From positions 1-5,253 of the forward strand of contig CAAGDP010000227.1 of NCBI GenBank assembly GCA_900768635.1: 5,253 bases of DNA, given 5' to 3'. This DNA is from Enterobacterales bacterium. GTDB taxonomy: Bacteria; Pseudomonadota; Gammaproteobacteria; Enterobacterales; Succinivibrionaceae. This document shows, piece by piece, positions 1 through 5,134 of this stretch. Under the pieces are notes generated by a model. The model worked only from the letters and a program-made list of their open reading frames with translations, was not told the DNA's origin and made no database searches. Position 1 is the first letter of the stretch; the number at the start of each line of letters is the position of its first letter. Position numbers and translations under genes: made by a program.

Positions 1-119
1 ACCAAGACGGCCTAAAAGGTGACCTGAGTTACCATTACCAAAACACCAAGCGTTACCGCCCTGCATAGCATAGTTCAAGCCGGATCTCATATATCCGTGG
101 AAATCAACTGCTGAAGCAG
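1..119. repeat. Left copy of a 119-bp perfect inverted repeat
   Basis: Bases 1-119 are the exact reverse complement of 5135-5253; I compared them base by base. Identity breaks at position 120 (a, where t would be needed). The next seven bases still match at 5 of 7 (TCAGTTT versus TCAGATA, read in the porin direction). The repeat touches the window edge, so its true length may be greater. It lies in the porin gene, from the end of the signal peptide into the mature protein. Confidence 0.97.
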
Positions 120-177
120 AAACTGAACCTAAAGCCAGTGCAACAGCTGCAGAAATTGGAAGCCACTTTGCTTTCAT
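1..177 (-). CDS. lamB: Maltoporin (LamB family), 5' end only, runs off the window
   Basis: The first 59 codons of an outer-membrane sugar porin are visible. LamB forms a trimeric 18-stranded beta-barrel that passes maltose and maltodextrins. Residues 1-23 are a typical Sec signal peptide: Lys2 and Lys4, a hydrophobic stretch at about residues 6-17, and an SASA end with predicted cleavage A23|V24. The mature start VDFHGYMRSG matches E. coli LamB (VDFHGYARSG) as I recall it. Mature Tyr6, Arg8 and Cys22 fall at the E. coli positions. The start is the ATG at 177-175, with GAGGG (192-188 on the minus strand) 10 bases upstream. The 3' part lies beyond position 1, so substrate specificity cannot be judged; it could be a LamB paralogue for another sugar. 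Codons 20-59 (bases 1-119) recur as a perfect inverted copy at the other end of the window. Confidence 0.9.
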   Translation of the reverse strand, partial: MKAKWLPISAAVALALGSVSASAVDFHGYMRSGLNYAMQGGNAWCFGNGNSGHLLGRLG

Positions 178-215
178 AATTTTATATCCCTCTTTTGGAA
201 TGTTAGAAATTGGAA

Positions 216-238
216 ACGACCGGGAAATCCCGAATCGT
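216..238 (-). promoter_or_regulatory. Stem-loop in the maltoporin leader
   Basis: CGGGA/TCCCG arms at 221-225 and 228-232 are extended outward by ACGA (216-219) pairing with TCGT (235-238), with a 1-base and a 2-base bulge. In RNA the realistic loop is AUUU. If transcription starts near 241, this hairpin sits at the extreme 5' end of the mRNA, where hairpins such as that of ompA are known to slow decay. It has no U-run, so it is not a terminator. It could also be a protein operator. Confidence 0.4.
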
Positions 239-247
239 CTGTGCGTG

Positions 248-253
248 ATTATA
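248..253 (-). promoter_or_regulatory. Candidate -10 box (TATAAT) for the maltoporin gene
   Basis: The minus strand carries a perfect TATAAT about 70 bases upstream of the ATG. The best -35 at normal spacing is poor (TTTATT), with an A6T6 tract in the spacer. Transcription would begin near 241. A second candidate is TAAAAT at 346-341. It has a weak -35 but would place the upstream CRP site near -70, a usual class I position. The sequence alone does not decide between them. Confidence 0.45.
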
Positions 254-319
254 CAAAAAATTTTTTAACAAATAAACTGCAAAAAATAAAACCACACTTT
301 TTTCAATTTTTAAATTCGG

Positions 320-336
320 ACAAATTCCAAATTTGT
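320..336. promoter_or_regulatory. Operator-like dyad between the CRP site and the maltoporin gene
   Basis: ACAAATT, 3 bases, AATTTGT: perfect 7-base arms. It lies between the CRP site and the TATAAT box, where a repressor or activator would act on the porin promoter. I do not recognise the regulator, and I found no convincing MalT boxes. In such AT-rich DNA a dyad of this size could arise by chance. Confidence 0.3.
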
Positions 337-393
337 TTTGATTTTATCCTAAAAAATTTTTTTTGATATATCATTAAAGATTAGTTTGTATGT

Positions 394-415
394 ATTTGTG
401 ATCTAGATCACATTT
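394..415. promoter_or_regulatory. CRP (cAMP receptor protein) binding site, near-perfect consensus
   Basis: TGTGATCTAGATCACA at 397-412 is a perfect palindrome carrying both CRP half-sites, TGTGA and TCACA, with the ideal 6-base spacer. Over 22 bases it differs from the ideal site at only two outer positions. CRP-cAMP control is expected for maltoporin genes. The site is far (about 163 bases) from the TATAAT-based maltoporin start, but about 70 bases from a start that would use TAAAAT at 346-341. It could instead serve a rightward promoter with TATGCT at 460-465 (centre near -67). Confidence 0.85.
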
Positions 416-615
416 ATGTAACATTTTATTAAAGTTTTAGGAACTTTTCATAAAACCCTTATGCTAAATTTTATCTGGATAGCAGTTTAAAACCATATAA
501 ATCTGAGAGTTCAATTTGAAGGTCTAAATTCAAATTTGATTATCAAAAATAAAAATGCTCCAGTAATATCAATGTGTTATAGATCACTTATCGTAAAATT
601 TTTTTGAGGTTGTTC

Positions 616-1518
616 ATGGATTTTATTAAAGATGCTGATCAATTTTTATCTCATTTGGAACTTGGAAAAAAATCAGAATATAGTAAAACCTATAATCCTG
701 AATTGTTGCAGAGTATTCCTCGTAATATTAACAGAAGTAAGTTAAATCTTTCAGTTGGCCTTCCATTTTCAGGATTTGACATCTGGACATTTTACGAGCT
801 TTCTTTCCTAAATTCTAAGGGATTGCCTGTTGCCTGCGTTGGAGAAGTATCTATACCTTGCGAATCTGCAAATCTTATTGAATCCAAATCTTTCAAACTT
901 TACATGAATAGCTTTAATTTCTCCAGCTACACATCATTGTCAGAACTTAAGTTAATTATTGAGAATGATATTGCAAAAGCTCTGGGAGTATCTTCACTCA
1001 AGTTGAATTTTAAATTATTTGATCTGTCAGAAGCGGATACATTACCTGAAAGAGAGTTTCCTGCCAATCTGTTAATAGGAAGAATCGTTACTCAATCTTC
1101 TTTCATTAATATAGATAAAGAATTATCGTCATCTATCAAAATCAGCAAGTATGACTATGATCCTGATTTACTGAAAACGGAACAATCGGACGCTATTGTT
1201 CAGGAGGATCTCTTTTCCAATCTTCTTAAATCAAATTGTCTGGTTACAGGTCAGCCTGATTGGGGCAGCATATATATTCGGTATAAAGGTCCGAAAATTT
1301 CTCATGAATCTTTACTTAAGTACATAGTGTCTTTCAGAAATCATAATGAATTCCATGAGATGTGCGTAGAACGCATTTTCTGCGACATTAAAAGAACCTG
1401 CAAACCGGAGTTACTTACCGTATTCGCAAGATATACCCGTAGAGGAGGCATAGATATAAATCCATTCCGCAGCAATTTTGAAGCCGAGATCCCCGTTACT
1501 CGGACCATAAGACAGTAA
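616..1518 (+). CDS. queF: NADPH-dependent 7-cyano-7-deazaguanine (preQ0) reductase QueF, long form
   Basis: A cytoplasmic enzyme that reduces the nitrile of preQ0 to the amine of preQ1 with two NADPH, in the queuosine tRNA-modification pathway. The 300-residue length and two-half fold match the long E. coli type (about 282 residues). The QueF signature ESKSFKLYMNSF begins at residue 89. The catalytic nucleophile is Cys208 in LLKSNCLVTGQPDWGS, with Asp215; His247 and Glu248 follow in HNEFHE. These correspond to Cys190, Asp197, His229 and Glu230 of E. coli. The C-terminus YTRRGGIDINPFRS is also typical. I chose the ATG at 616 because GAGG at 606-609 is 6 bases upstream and the N-terminus then aligns with E. 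coli; an upstream in-frame TTG at 604 overlaps that ribosome site. It converges with yqcC, leaving 12 bases between stop codons. All key residues are present, so it should be active. Confidence 0.97.
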   Translation: MDFIKDADQFLSHLELGKKSEYSKTYNPELLQSIPRNINRSKLNLSVGLPFSGFDIWTFYELSFLNSKGLPVACVGEVSIPCESANLIESKSFKLYMNSFNFSSYTSLSELKLIIENDIAKALGVSSLKLNFKLFDLSEADTLPEREFPANLLIGRIVTQSSFINIDKELSSSIKISKYDYDPDLLKTEQSDAIVQEDLFSNLLKSNCLVTGQPDWGSIYIRYKGPKISHESLLKYIVSFRNHNEFHEMCVERIFCDIKRTCKPELLTVFARYTRRGGIDINPFRSNFEAEIPVTRTIRQ

Positions 1519-1535
1519 CTCTAATTTCTGTTACT
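1514..1535. terminator. Possible weak bidirectional hairpin between convergent queF and yqcC
   Basis: AGTAAC (1514-1519) and GTTACT (1530-1535) are perfect 6-base arms around a 10-base loop, and they overlap both stop codons. AGTAAC could instead pair with another GTTACT at 1495-1500, so two mutually exclusive hairpins are possible. No T-run follows on either strand, so intrinsic termination is doubtful. Confidence 0.25.
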
Positions 1536-1878
1536 CAGAACCATTGCAAATTGCATGATCAAGTTTTTGAAGTATTTCTATCAATTTACCATGGCGTTCC
1601 AGTTCATCACGGTAAACGTACTGGGCCATTGGAGTTATTGCCATATTTGACGGTAGATCCTGATCAGACGTTATAAGAGCCTTCATCCTTACATAGAAAA
1701 TATGCTGTAGCCACTCGTGAAAATCCAAAACATTACAGCCAAATGGAACATCGGAAGCCTGTTTAATATAGTCTTCAGGCAAAGAAGTTTTTGACCAGAG
1801 GGATAAAGCATTAAGTTCAGCTTCCATGCAGTCTAACAACTCATTAACTACATTCTTTTTATCACTATTTGTTTTCAT
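1531..1878 (-). CDS. yqcC: YqcC family protein (DUF446), function unknown
   Basis: A small soluble protein of 115 residues, predicted mostly helical, with no signal peptide or membrane segment. It resembles E. coli YqcC (about 109 residues) in the central FHEWLQHIFYVRMKALI stretch (E. coli: LEWLQWVLIPRM) and in the following Leu-Pro plus Ala-x-x-Pro pattern (LPSNMAITPMAQ versus LPGAFAVAPYYE). The C-terminal helix ends in LEKLD-like residues (LQKLDHAI here). The biochemical role of the family is not established to my knowledge. In E. coli yqcC sits beside syd, truC and queF, so the queF-yqcC pairing here is conserved context, although syd and truC are absent from this window. The ATG at 1878 has AGGA (1888-1885 on the minus strand) 6 bases upstream. 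Expression is divergent from the GGDEF gene. Confidence 0.85.
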   Translation of the reverse strand: MKTNSDKKNVVNELLDCMEAELNALSLWSKTSLPEDYIKQASDVPFGCNVLDFHEWLQHIFYVRMKALITSDQDLPSNMAITPMAQYVYRDELERHGKLIEILQKLDHAICNGSE

Positions 1879-1920
1879 AATCTATCCTGAATGATAGCAG
1901 ACTTTCTGAGCAGATCCGTC

Positions 1921-1936
1921 ACCGTTCCATAACGGT
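1921..1936. promoter_or_regulatory. Small perfect dyad in the yqcC leader
   Basis: ACCGTT, 4 bases, AACGGT, about 43 bases upstream of the yqcC start. It could form a short RNA hairpin or bind a dimeric regulator. There is no further support. Confidence 0.2.
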
Positions 1937-1993
1937 ATTTCAGAATTACTATAATTTTCAAAGCATTGCTTAAATTCGCAATCTATCGCACAT

Positions 1994-2014
1994 ATCTATA
2001 TTAATAGTATAGAT
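1994..2014. promoter_or_regulatory. Operator-like dyad upstream of the GGDEF gene
   Basis: ATCTATA, 7 bases, TATAGAT: perfect 7-base arms centred at 2004. If transcription starts near 2046 from the TATAAT at 2034-2039, the dyad is centred near -42. A regulator bound there would overlap or replace the -35 element. The promoter lacks a recognisable -35 box, which would fit activator dependence. The regulator is unknown. Confidence 0.35.
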
Positions 2015-2033
2015 CCTTTTCAAAGCGTTATTC

Positions 2034-2039
2034 TATAAT
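2034..2039 (+). promoter_or_regulatory. Candidate -10 box (TATAAT) for the GGDEF gene
   Basis: A perfect TATAAT lies 38 bases upstream of the chosen start codon. No good -35 hexamer is found at 15-19 bases upstream (the sequence there is close to AGATCC). The untranslated leader would be about 30 bases and contains the ribosome site AAGGTGG. Confidence 0.45.
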
Positions 2040-2077
2040 CTAGTTAGACGATATTGCGCTTATTGATAAGGTGGAGT

Positions 2078-3607
2078 ATGAGCTCAGTGAACGAAGAAAA
2101 TCTGCAAAAACAAATAACAGAACTAAAAATTCAGATTGAGAGCCTGCAGAACCAGAGAAAAAAAGAGCAGCAGGATACCATGCACTTCTATGCAGAACTG
2201 CTTAAGTCGACACAATCTGGATGCGAAAACCTTATACCTGGTGACGATATTCTTTCTGCTTTAGTAGAAGACAAAAACTACGAAAAAGAAAAGAGTAATG
2301 TCGAATTACAGTTAAAAAAGCAGGTTTCTGAATTGATTAAATCTGTTGATTTTTCAATAGATAGTATTGAAAAGTCAATAGCGTCTTTAGACCCCAAGAT
2401 AGAATTTCATAAGAATTTAAAGCTGTCACTTGATAAATACAACACCAACAATAAAGCCTATGGAATAAATTCCCGACAGTCCAAACTTCTTAAATTTCTG
2501 GAACTTTACAATGTTGCCTTTAATGAGCTAGCGTCCAAAGATGCCAAAGGTTCCGGAAATTTGAGCAGCGAAGAAGTATCAAAAATGGGAAATACAATCC
2601 AGCAACTCATATCTGAGATTGATTTTCCTAGTTCCATTTCTGATGAACTTACCCTCTTGCGGTATAAGCTTCTTTCAGATGTAAAAGTGGAAGAACTACC
2701 TAAATTGTCAGTAAGAATTCTGGAATTAGTGGTAGAAAGCTACAAAATAGAACGTGAGGAAGCTCAGACCTTCCTTACCTCGCTCAACAACAGTTTAAGT
2801 TTGTTCAGTTCAAACTTCTCATCTTCTGTAGCTCTGGTCAAAGATATCCACAATCAGGAATCTCAATCAAATACAAAGATTGATCTGGCGATCGACAAAA
2901 TTAGTGAATCAATAAGTCAGGCTGATACAATTCAGCAACTTAAAGATAATATTATTGCTCAGATTACAAGTATTCGTGCAGCGATGGAAAGTCATCACAG
3001 CGCTGAGGAAAAACAGAACAATTATGTTAAAGCAATAGTAAAAATTCAGGATCGTCTCAAGCTTATGGTTGATGAGACAGATGAATTTAAACAAAAGCTT
3101 GCTCAACAGAAAAATCGCATGACTATCGATAGTCTTACCAAGTTGAATAATAAGAATGCTTATGAAACAAGAATAGACCATGAGTATAAGCGGTGGCAAC
3201 GTTACCATGAACCAATGTCCATTGCTCTGGTAGATATTGATAATTTCAGAGTTATTAATGAAAGGTATGGCCATCCAGCAGGAGACCGCGCTCTTAAAGT
3301 AATTGCTAGAGCTTTACAGTCAAAAATCAGAGAGACAGACTTTATTGCTCGTTATCTTGGTGAAAAATTTGTGATCATTTTCCTTAGAACAAATTCAGCC
3401 GAGTTGGAATCTCCTTTAAAGAAACTTAACGAAGTTGTACGAACAATACCATTCCACTTTAAGGAGAATAAAGTTGCAATTACAGTGTCCATTGGAGCAG
3501 CTGTATTTGGTGAAAATGACAATCCTTTAACTATTATGGAAAAAGTTGAAGGAGCTCTGCGAAATGCAAAACAGTCTGGAAAAAATTGCTTCAAGATTTA
3601 TGAATAG
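2078..3607 (+). CDS. Coiled-coil protein with C-terminal GGDEF domain; degenerate active site (LGEKF), intact inhibitory site
   Basis: A 509-residue, apparently cytoplasmic protein with no membrane segments. Residues 1 to about 345 are helical and charged, with heptad-like coiled-coil stretches near residues 8-35 and 270-345; I recognise no known sensor domain. Residues about 349-509 are a GGDEF domain: DSLTKLNNKNAY (351-362), the metal-binding VDIDNF (Asp386, Asp388), NERYGHPAGD with guanine-binding Asn394 and Asp403, and ALRNAKQSGKN (493-503). The signature at 427-431 is LGEKF rather than GGDEF or GGEEF. It keeps the second Gly and the metal-binding third acidic residue, but has Leu for Gly at position 1 and Lys for Glu at position 4. 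The RxxD inhibitory site (RETD, 418-421) is intact at the normal distance. Cyclase activity is therefore uncertain, and c-di-GMP binding is likely. The ATG at 2078 was chosen because AAGG (2068-2071) lies 6 bases upstream; a TTG at 2054 is in frame but lacks such a site. Confidence 0.88.
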   Translation: MSSVNEENLQKQITELKIQIESLQNQRKKEQQDTMHFYAELLKSTQSGCENLIPGDDILSALVEDKNYEKEKSNVELQLKKQVSELIKSVDFSIDSIEKSIASLDPKIEFHKNLKLSLDKYNTNNKAYGINSRQSKLLKFLELYNVAFNELASKDAKGSGNLSSEEVSKMGNTIQQLISEIDFPSSISDELTLLRYKLLSDVKVEELPKLSVRILELVVESYKIEREEAQTFLTSLNNSLSLFSSNFSSSVALVKDIHNQESQSNTKIDLAIDKISESISQADTIQQLKDNIIAQITSIRAAMESHHSAEEKQNNYVKAIVKIQDRLKLMVDETDEFKQKLAQQKNRMTIDSLTKLNNKNAYETRIDHEYKRWQRYHEPMSIALVDIDNFRVINERYGHPAGDRALKVIARALQSKIRETDFIARYLGEKFVIIFLRTNSAELESPLKKLNEVVRTIPFHFKENKVAITVSIGAAVFGENDNPLTIMEKVEGALRNAKQSGKNCFKIYE

Positions 3608-3719
3608 ATGGTGAAAGCCTGTTTGACTGTACTTCTTAATAATTAGCTCTTAAGAGTTATCGAACAGCTAGCCTCCACTTCTATAAATAGGGATGGCATG
3701 TCACAGTCATGGTTAAATC
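3608..3719. other. Convergent intergenic gap between the GGDEF and integrase genes
   Basis: This 112-base gap lies between two 3' ends. It contains one perfect palindrome, CTCTTAAGAG (3647-3656), extendable by a G-T and an A-T pair, but no T-run on either strand, so a standard intrinsic terminator is not visible. I see no tRNA fragment or obvious attachment site. Confidence 0.5.
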
Positions 3720-4943
3720 TTATCCCAGGCTTTCCATATCATCACTGCGCAATATCGGAGGAAGATCCGGTATTGCGTTATAGTATTGTTCAATAAGATC
3801 GCCCCAGTCTTTCATTAATTTTACACGTCCTTTTAGAAAATCAGTTCTGTTATATGCCTGTACGGTTTTATCCCCGTATATATGAGCAAGACTCGCCTCA
3901 ATTAGCATTGGCTGATAGGATTTTTCATAAAAATAACTGCTGGCCATAGCTCGAAACCCGTGGCTTACCAATTTTCCTTTGAAACCATTCTTTTTAAGAA
4001 CCAGGTTGATTGTTTGACTGTTTATTGGTTTGTCTTTTTGTTTTACCTGTGGAAAAAGGTATTCATTATCACCTGTTATCTTCTTAAGGTTACGAAGTAA
4101 CACCATAACCTGATCTGACAAAGGAACCCTGTGAACTCTGCGCATTTTCATCCGCTCCTGAGGTATGGTCCAAATGCGTTGTTTAAAATCAAATTCAGAC
4201 CATCGGGCTTTGCTGGCCTCGTTGGGACGTACGAAGGTAAAAATATTGAAGAGAAGCAGATATAACGTAACAATATTTATATTGGATTTAGCAATCTCTT
4301 TGAAAAGTTTCTTCAAATTTTGTACAGGAACACTGGCCATATGTTTAACATTGGTAGTTTCAAAACAATTGGAAATTTTGGCACAGGGGTTATTGGAAAT
4401 ATAACCATAGCTTATTGCATATTCCATCATCTGGTTGAAATACATAATGATCTTATGTACTGTTGCAAGTATAGTTTTCTCTTCAACCACATCTCGAAGA
4501 ATATCTGCAACCATGGGTGCCGTAACATCCGCAATTTTCACATTGGAAATTTTGCTTATTAAATACTTGTTCATTAGGCTTTCCATATCGCTAAATTTCT
4601 TGGTTGAATTTTTCTTGAAATTACACCAGATGGTAAATACTGTTCCTACTTTTGCCTGACTTGATGAATGACGCTTTTCATCAATGGGATCTTTACCCGA
4701 CGCAATAAGGTGCAAAGCTTCATTCCTCCGGTGTCTTGCTTCCTCAATACTGATTGCCGGATAACTGCCTAATCCCATCATGCGCCGTTGCTTCGTTTTG
4801 CTATTTATGTAACGAAAAACCCATGAACAATGGCCATTTTCGGTAAAACGCAAGTAGAGTTTATTCCCATCACATATCATTTTACGCTGGCACTTTTTTG
4901 TCTGTTTTTTAATCTTATTATCTGTCAAATAGTCGATTTGCAT
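3720..4943 (-). CDS. P4-type tyrosine recombinase / integrase
   Basis: A site-specific DNA recombinase of the tyrosine class, normally used to integrate and excise phages, satellites or genomic islands. With the ATG at 4943 it has 407 residues, the usual length for the P4 group. The N-terminal arm-binding domain (DUF4102 type) covers about residues 5-95, with CDGNKLYLR and MGLGSYPAISIEEARHRRNE. A SAM-like core-binding region follows at about 100-200. The catalytic domain has Arg239 (FVRPNEASKARW), Lys266 (ERMKMRRVHRVPLS), His328 and Arg331 (SHGFRAMASSYF), His354 (ASLAHIYGDK) and nucleophile Tyr364 (QAYNR), so the catalytic set is complete. A GTG at 4988 would add 15 residues, but that DNA is made of 12-bp-phased repeats and so is more likely control sequence. 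Neither start has a clear ribosome site. No other phage or island gene is visible beside it. Confidence 0.93.
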   Translation of the reverse strand: MQIDYLTDNKIKKQTKKCQRKMICDGNKLYLRFTENGHCSWVFRYINSKTKQRRMMGLGSYPAISIEEARHRRNEALHLIASGKDPIDEKRHSSSQAKVGTVFTIWCNFKKNSTKKFSDMESLMNKYLISKISNVKIADVTAPMVADILRDVVEEKTILATVHKIIMYFNQMMEYAISYGYISNNPCAKISNCFETTNVKHMASVPVQNLKKLFKEIAKSNINIVTLYLLLFNIFTFVRPNEASKARWSEFDFKQRIWTIPQERMKMRRVHRVPLSDQVMVLLRNLKKITGDNEYLFPQVKQKDKPINSQTINLVLKKNGFKGKLVSHGFRAMASSYFYEKSYQPMLIEASLAHIYGDKTVQAYNRTDFLKGRVKLMKDWGDLIEQYYNAIPDLPPILRSDDMESLG

Positions 4944-4949
4944 AAAAAA

Positions 4950-4980
4950 TAACCAATTTATATACCAAACAATATACCCG
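4950..4980. repeat. Phased direct repeats next to the integrase start (array 1)
   Basis: Three related boxes lie exactly 12 bases apart: TAACCAA at 4950, ATACCAA at 4962 and the weaker ATACCCG at 4974. They sit directly upstream of the integrase ATG, overlapping its likely promoter. By analogy with phage integrases they may be arm-type integrase sites that also give autoregulation. Confidence 0.55.
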
Positions 4981-5014
4981 ATAGGCACTCATATCGCGCA
5001 AAAAAGATTAAAAC

Positions 5015-5042
5015 TTTCCTAAACGCATATAGGAAATTTCCT
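5015..5042. promoter_or_regulatory. Core-like dyad plus 12-bp palindrome upstream of the integrase
   Basis: TTTCCTA (5015-5021) and TAGGAAA (5030-5036) are perfect inverted arms around an 8-base spacer (AACGCATA). The right arm also belongs to a perfect palindrome, AGGAAATTTCCT (5031-5042), giving three half-sites in a row. Inverted 7-base arms around a 6-8 base spacer are the usual form of a tyrosine recombinase crossover site. A dimeric repressor or excisionase operator is the alternative. Confidence 0.45.
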
Positions 5043-5054
5043 GTAATGAGTGAA

Positions 5055-5073
5055 ATACCAATTTGTATACCAA
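5055..5073. repeat. Phased direct repeats (array 2)
   Basis: ATACCAA occurs at 5055 and 5067, 12 bases apart, as in array 1. A wider stretch, ACCAATTTGTATACCAA (5057-5073), matches ACCAATTTATATACCAA (4952-4968) at 16 of 17 bases. The two arrays are in the same orientation and 105 bases apart. Confidence 0.6.
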
Positions 5074-5134
5074 TCAAGTATATAAAGATGCAAGAAGTAT
5101 GAAAAAAGAGGCTTATAAAATAAGAGATCAGATA

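Larger units (their letters stand above)
178..615. other. Divergent intergenic control region between the maltoporin gene and queF
   Basis: This 438-base stretch holds no supportable gene. Forward ATGs at 419, 461, 555 and 573 give only 2 to 11 codons. It contains a CRP site, several dyads (216-238, 320-336, 431-447, 510-520, 530-539), two A6T6-type tracts (255-266 and 351-364), and a candidate -10 for the porin. For queF, an extended -10-like TGTTATAGA at 575-583 is possible without a good -35. I looked for a preQ1-I riboswitch ahead of queF and did not find its conserved elements. Confidence 0.6.

Noticed and set aside
195..213. TTGG boxes near the porin start as matches to the integrase arm repeats
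   Set aside because: Spacing is 15 rather than 12 and the TAT part of the box is missing.
178..603. MalT activator boxes for the maltoporin gene
   Set aside because: No convincing GGA[TG]GA-type boxes were found on either strand by eye.
470..615. preQ1 riboswitch upstream of queF
   Set aside because: Expected from function, but the preQ1-I conserved stem, C-rich loop and A-rich tail before the ribosome site are not present.
2909..3274. Reverse-strand ORF of 121 codons inside the GGDEF gene
   Set aside because: Shadow of a well-supported GGDEF coding sequence, with no ribosome site or recognisable domain.
4368..4554. 13-bp direct repeat ATTGGAAATTTTG inside the integrase gene (4368-4380 and 4542-4554)
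   Set aside because: Both copies are in the same frame and encode Lys-Ile-Ser-Asn, so chance codon reuse explains them.
4165..4659. Three forward ORFs of 74-80 codons inside the integrase gene
   Set aside because: They overlap each other and lie opposite intact, motif-bearing integrase coding sequence.
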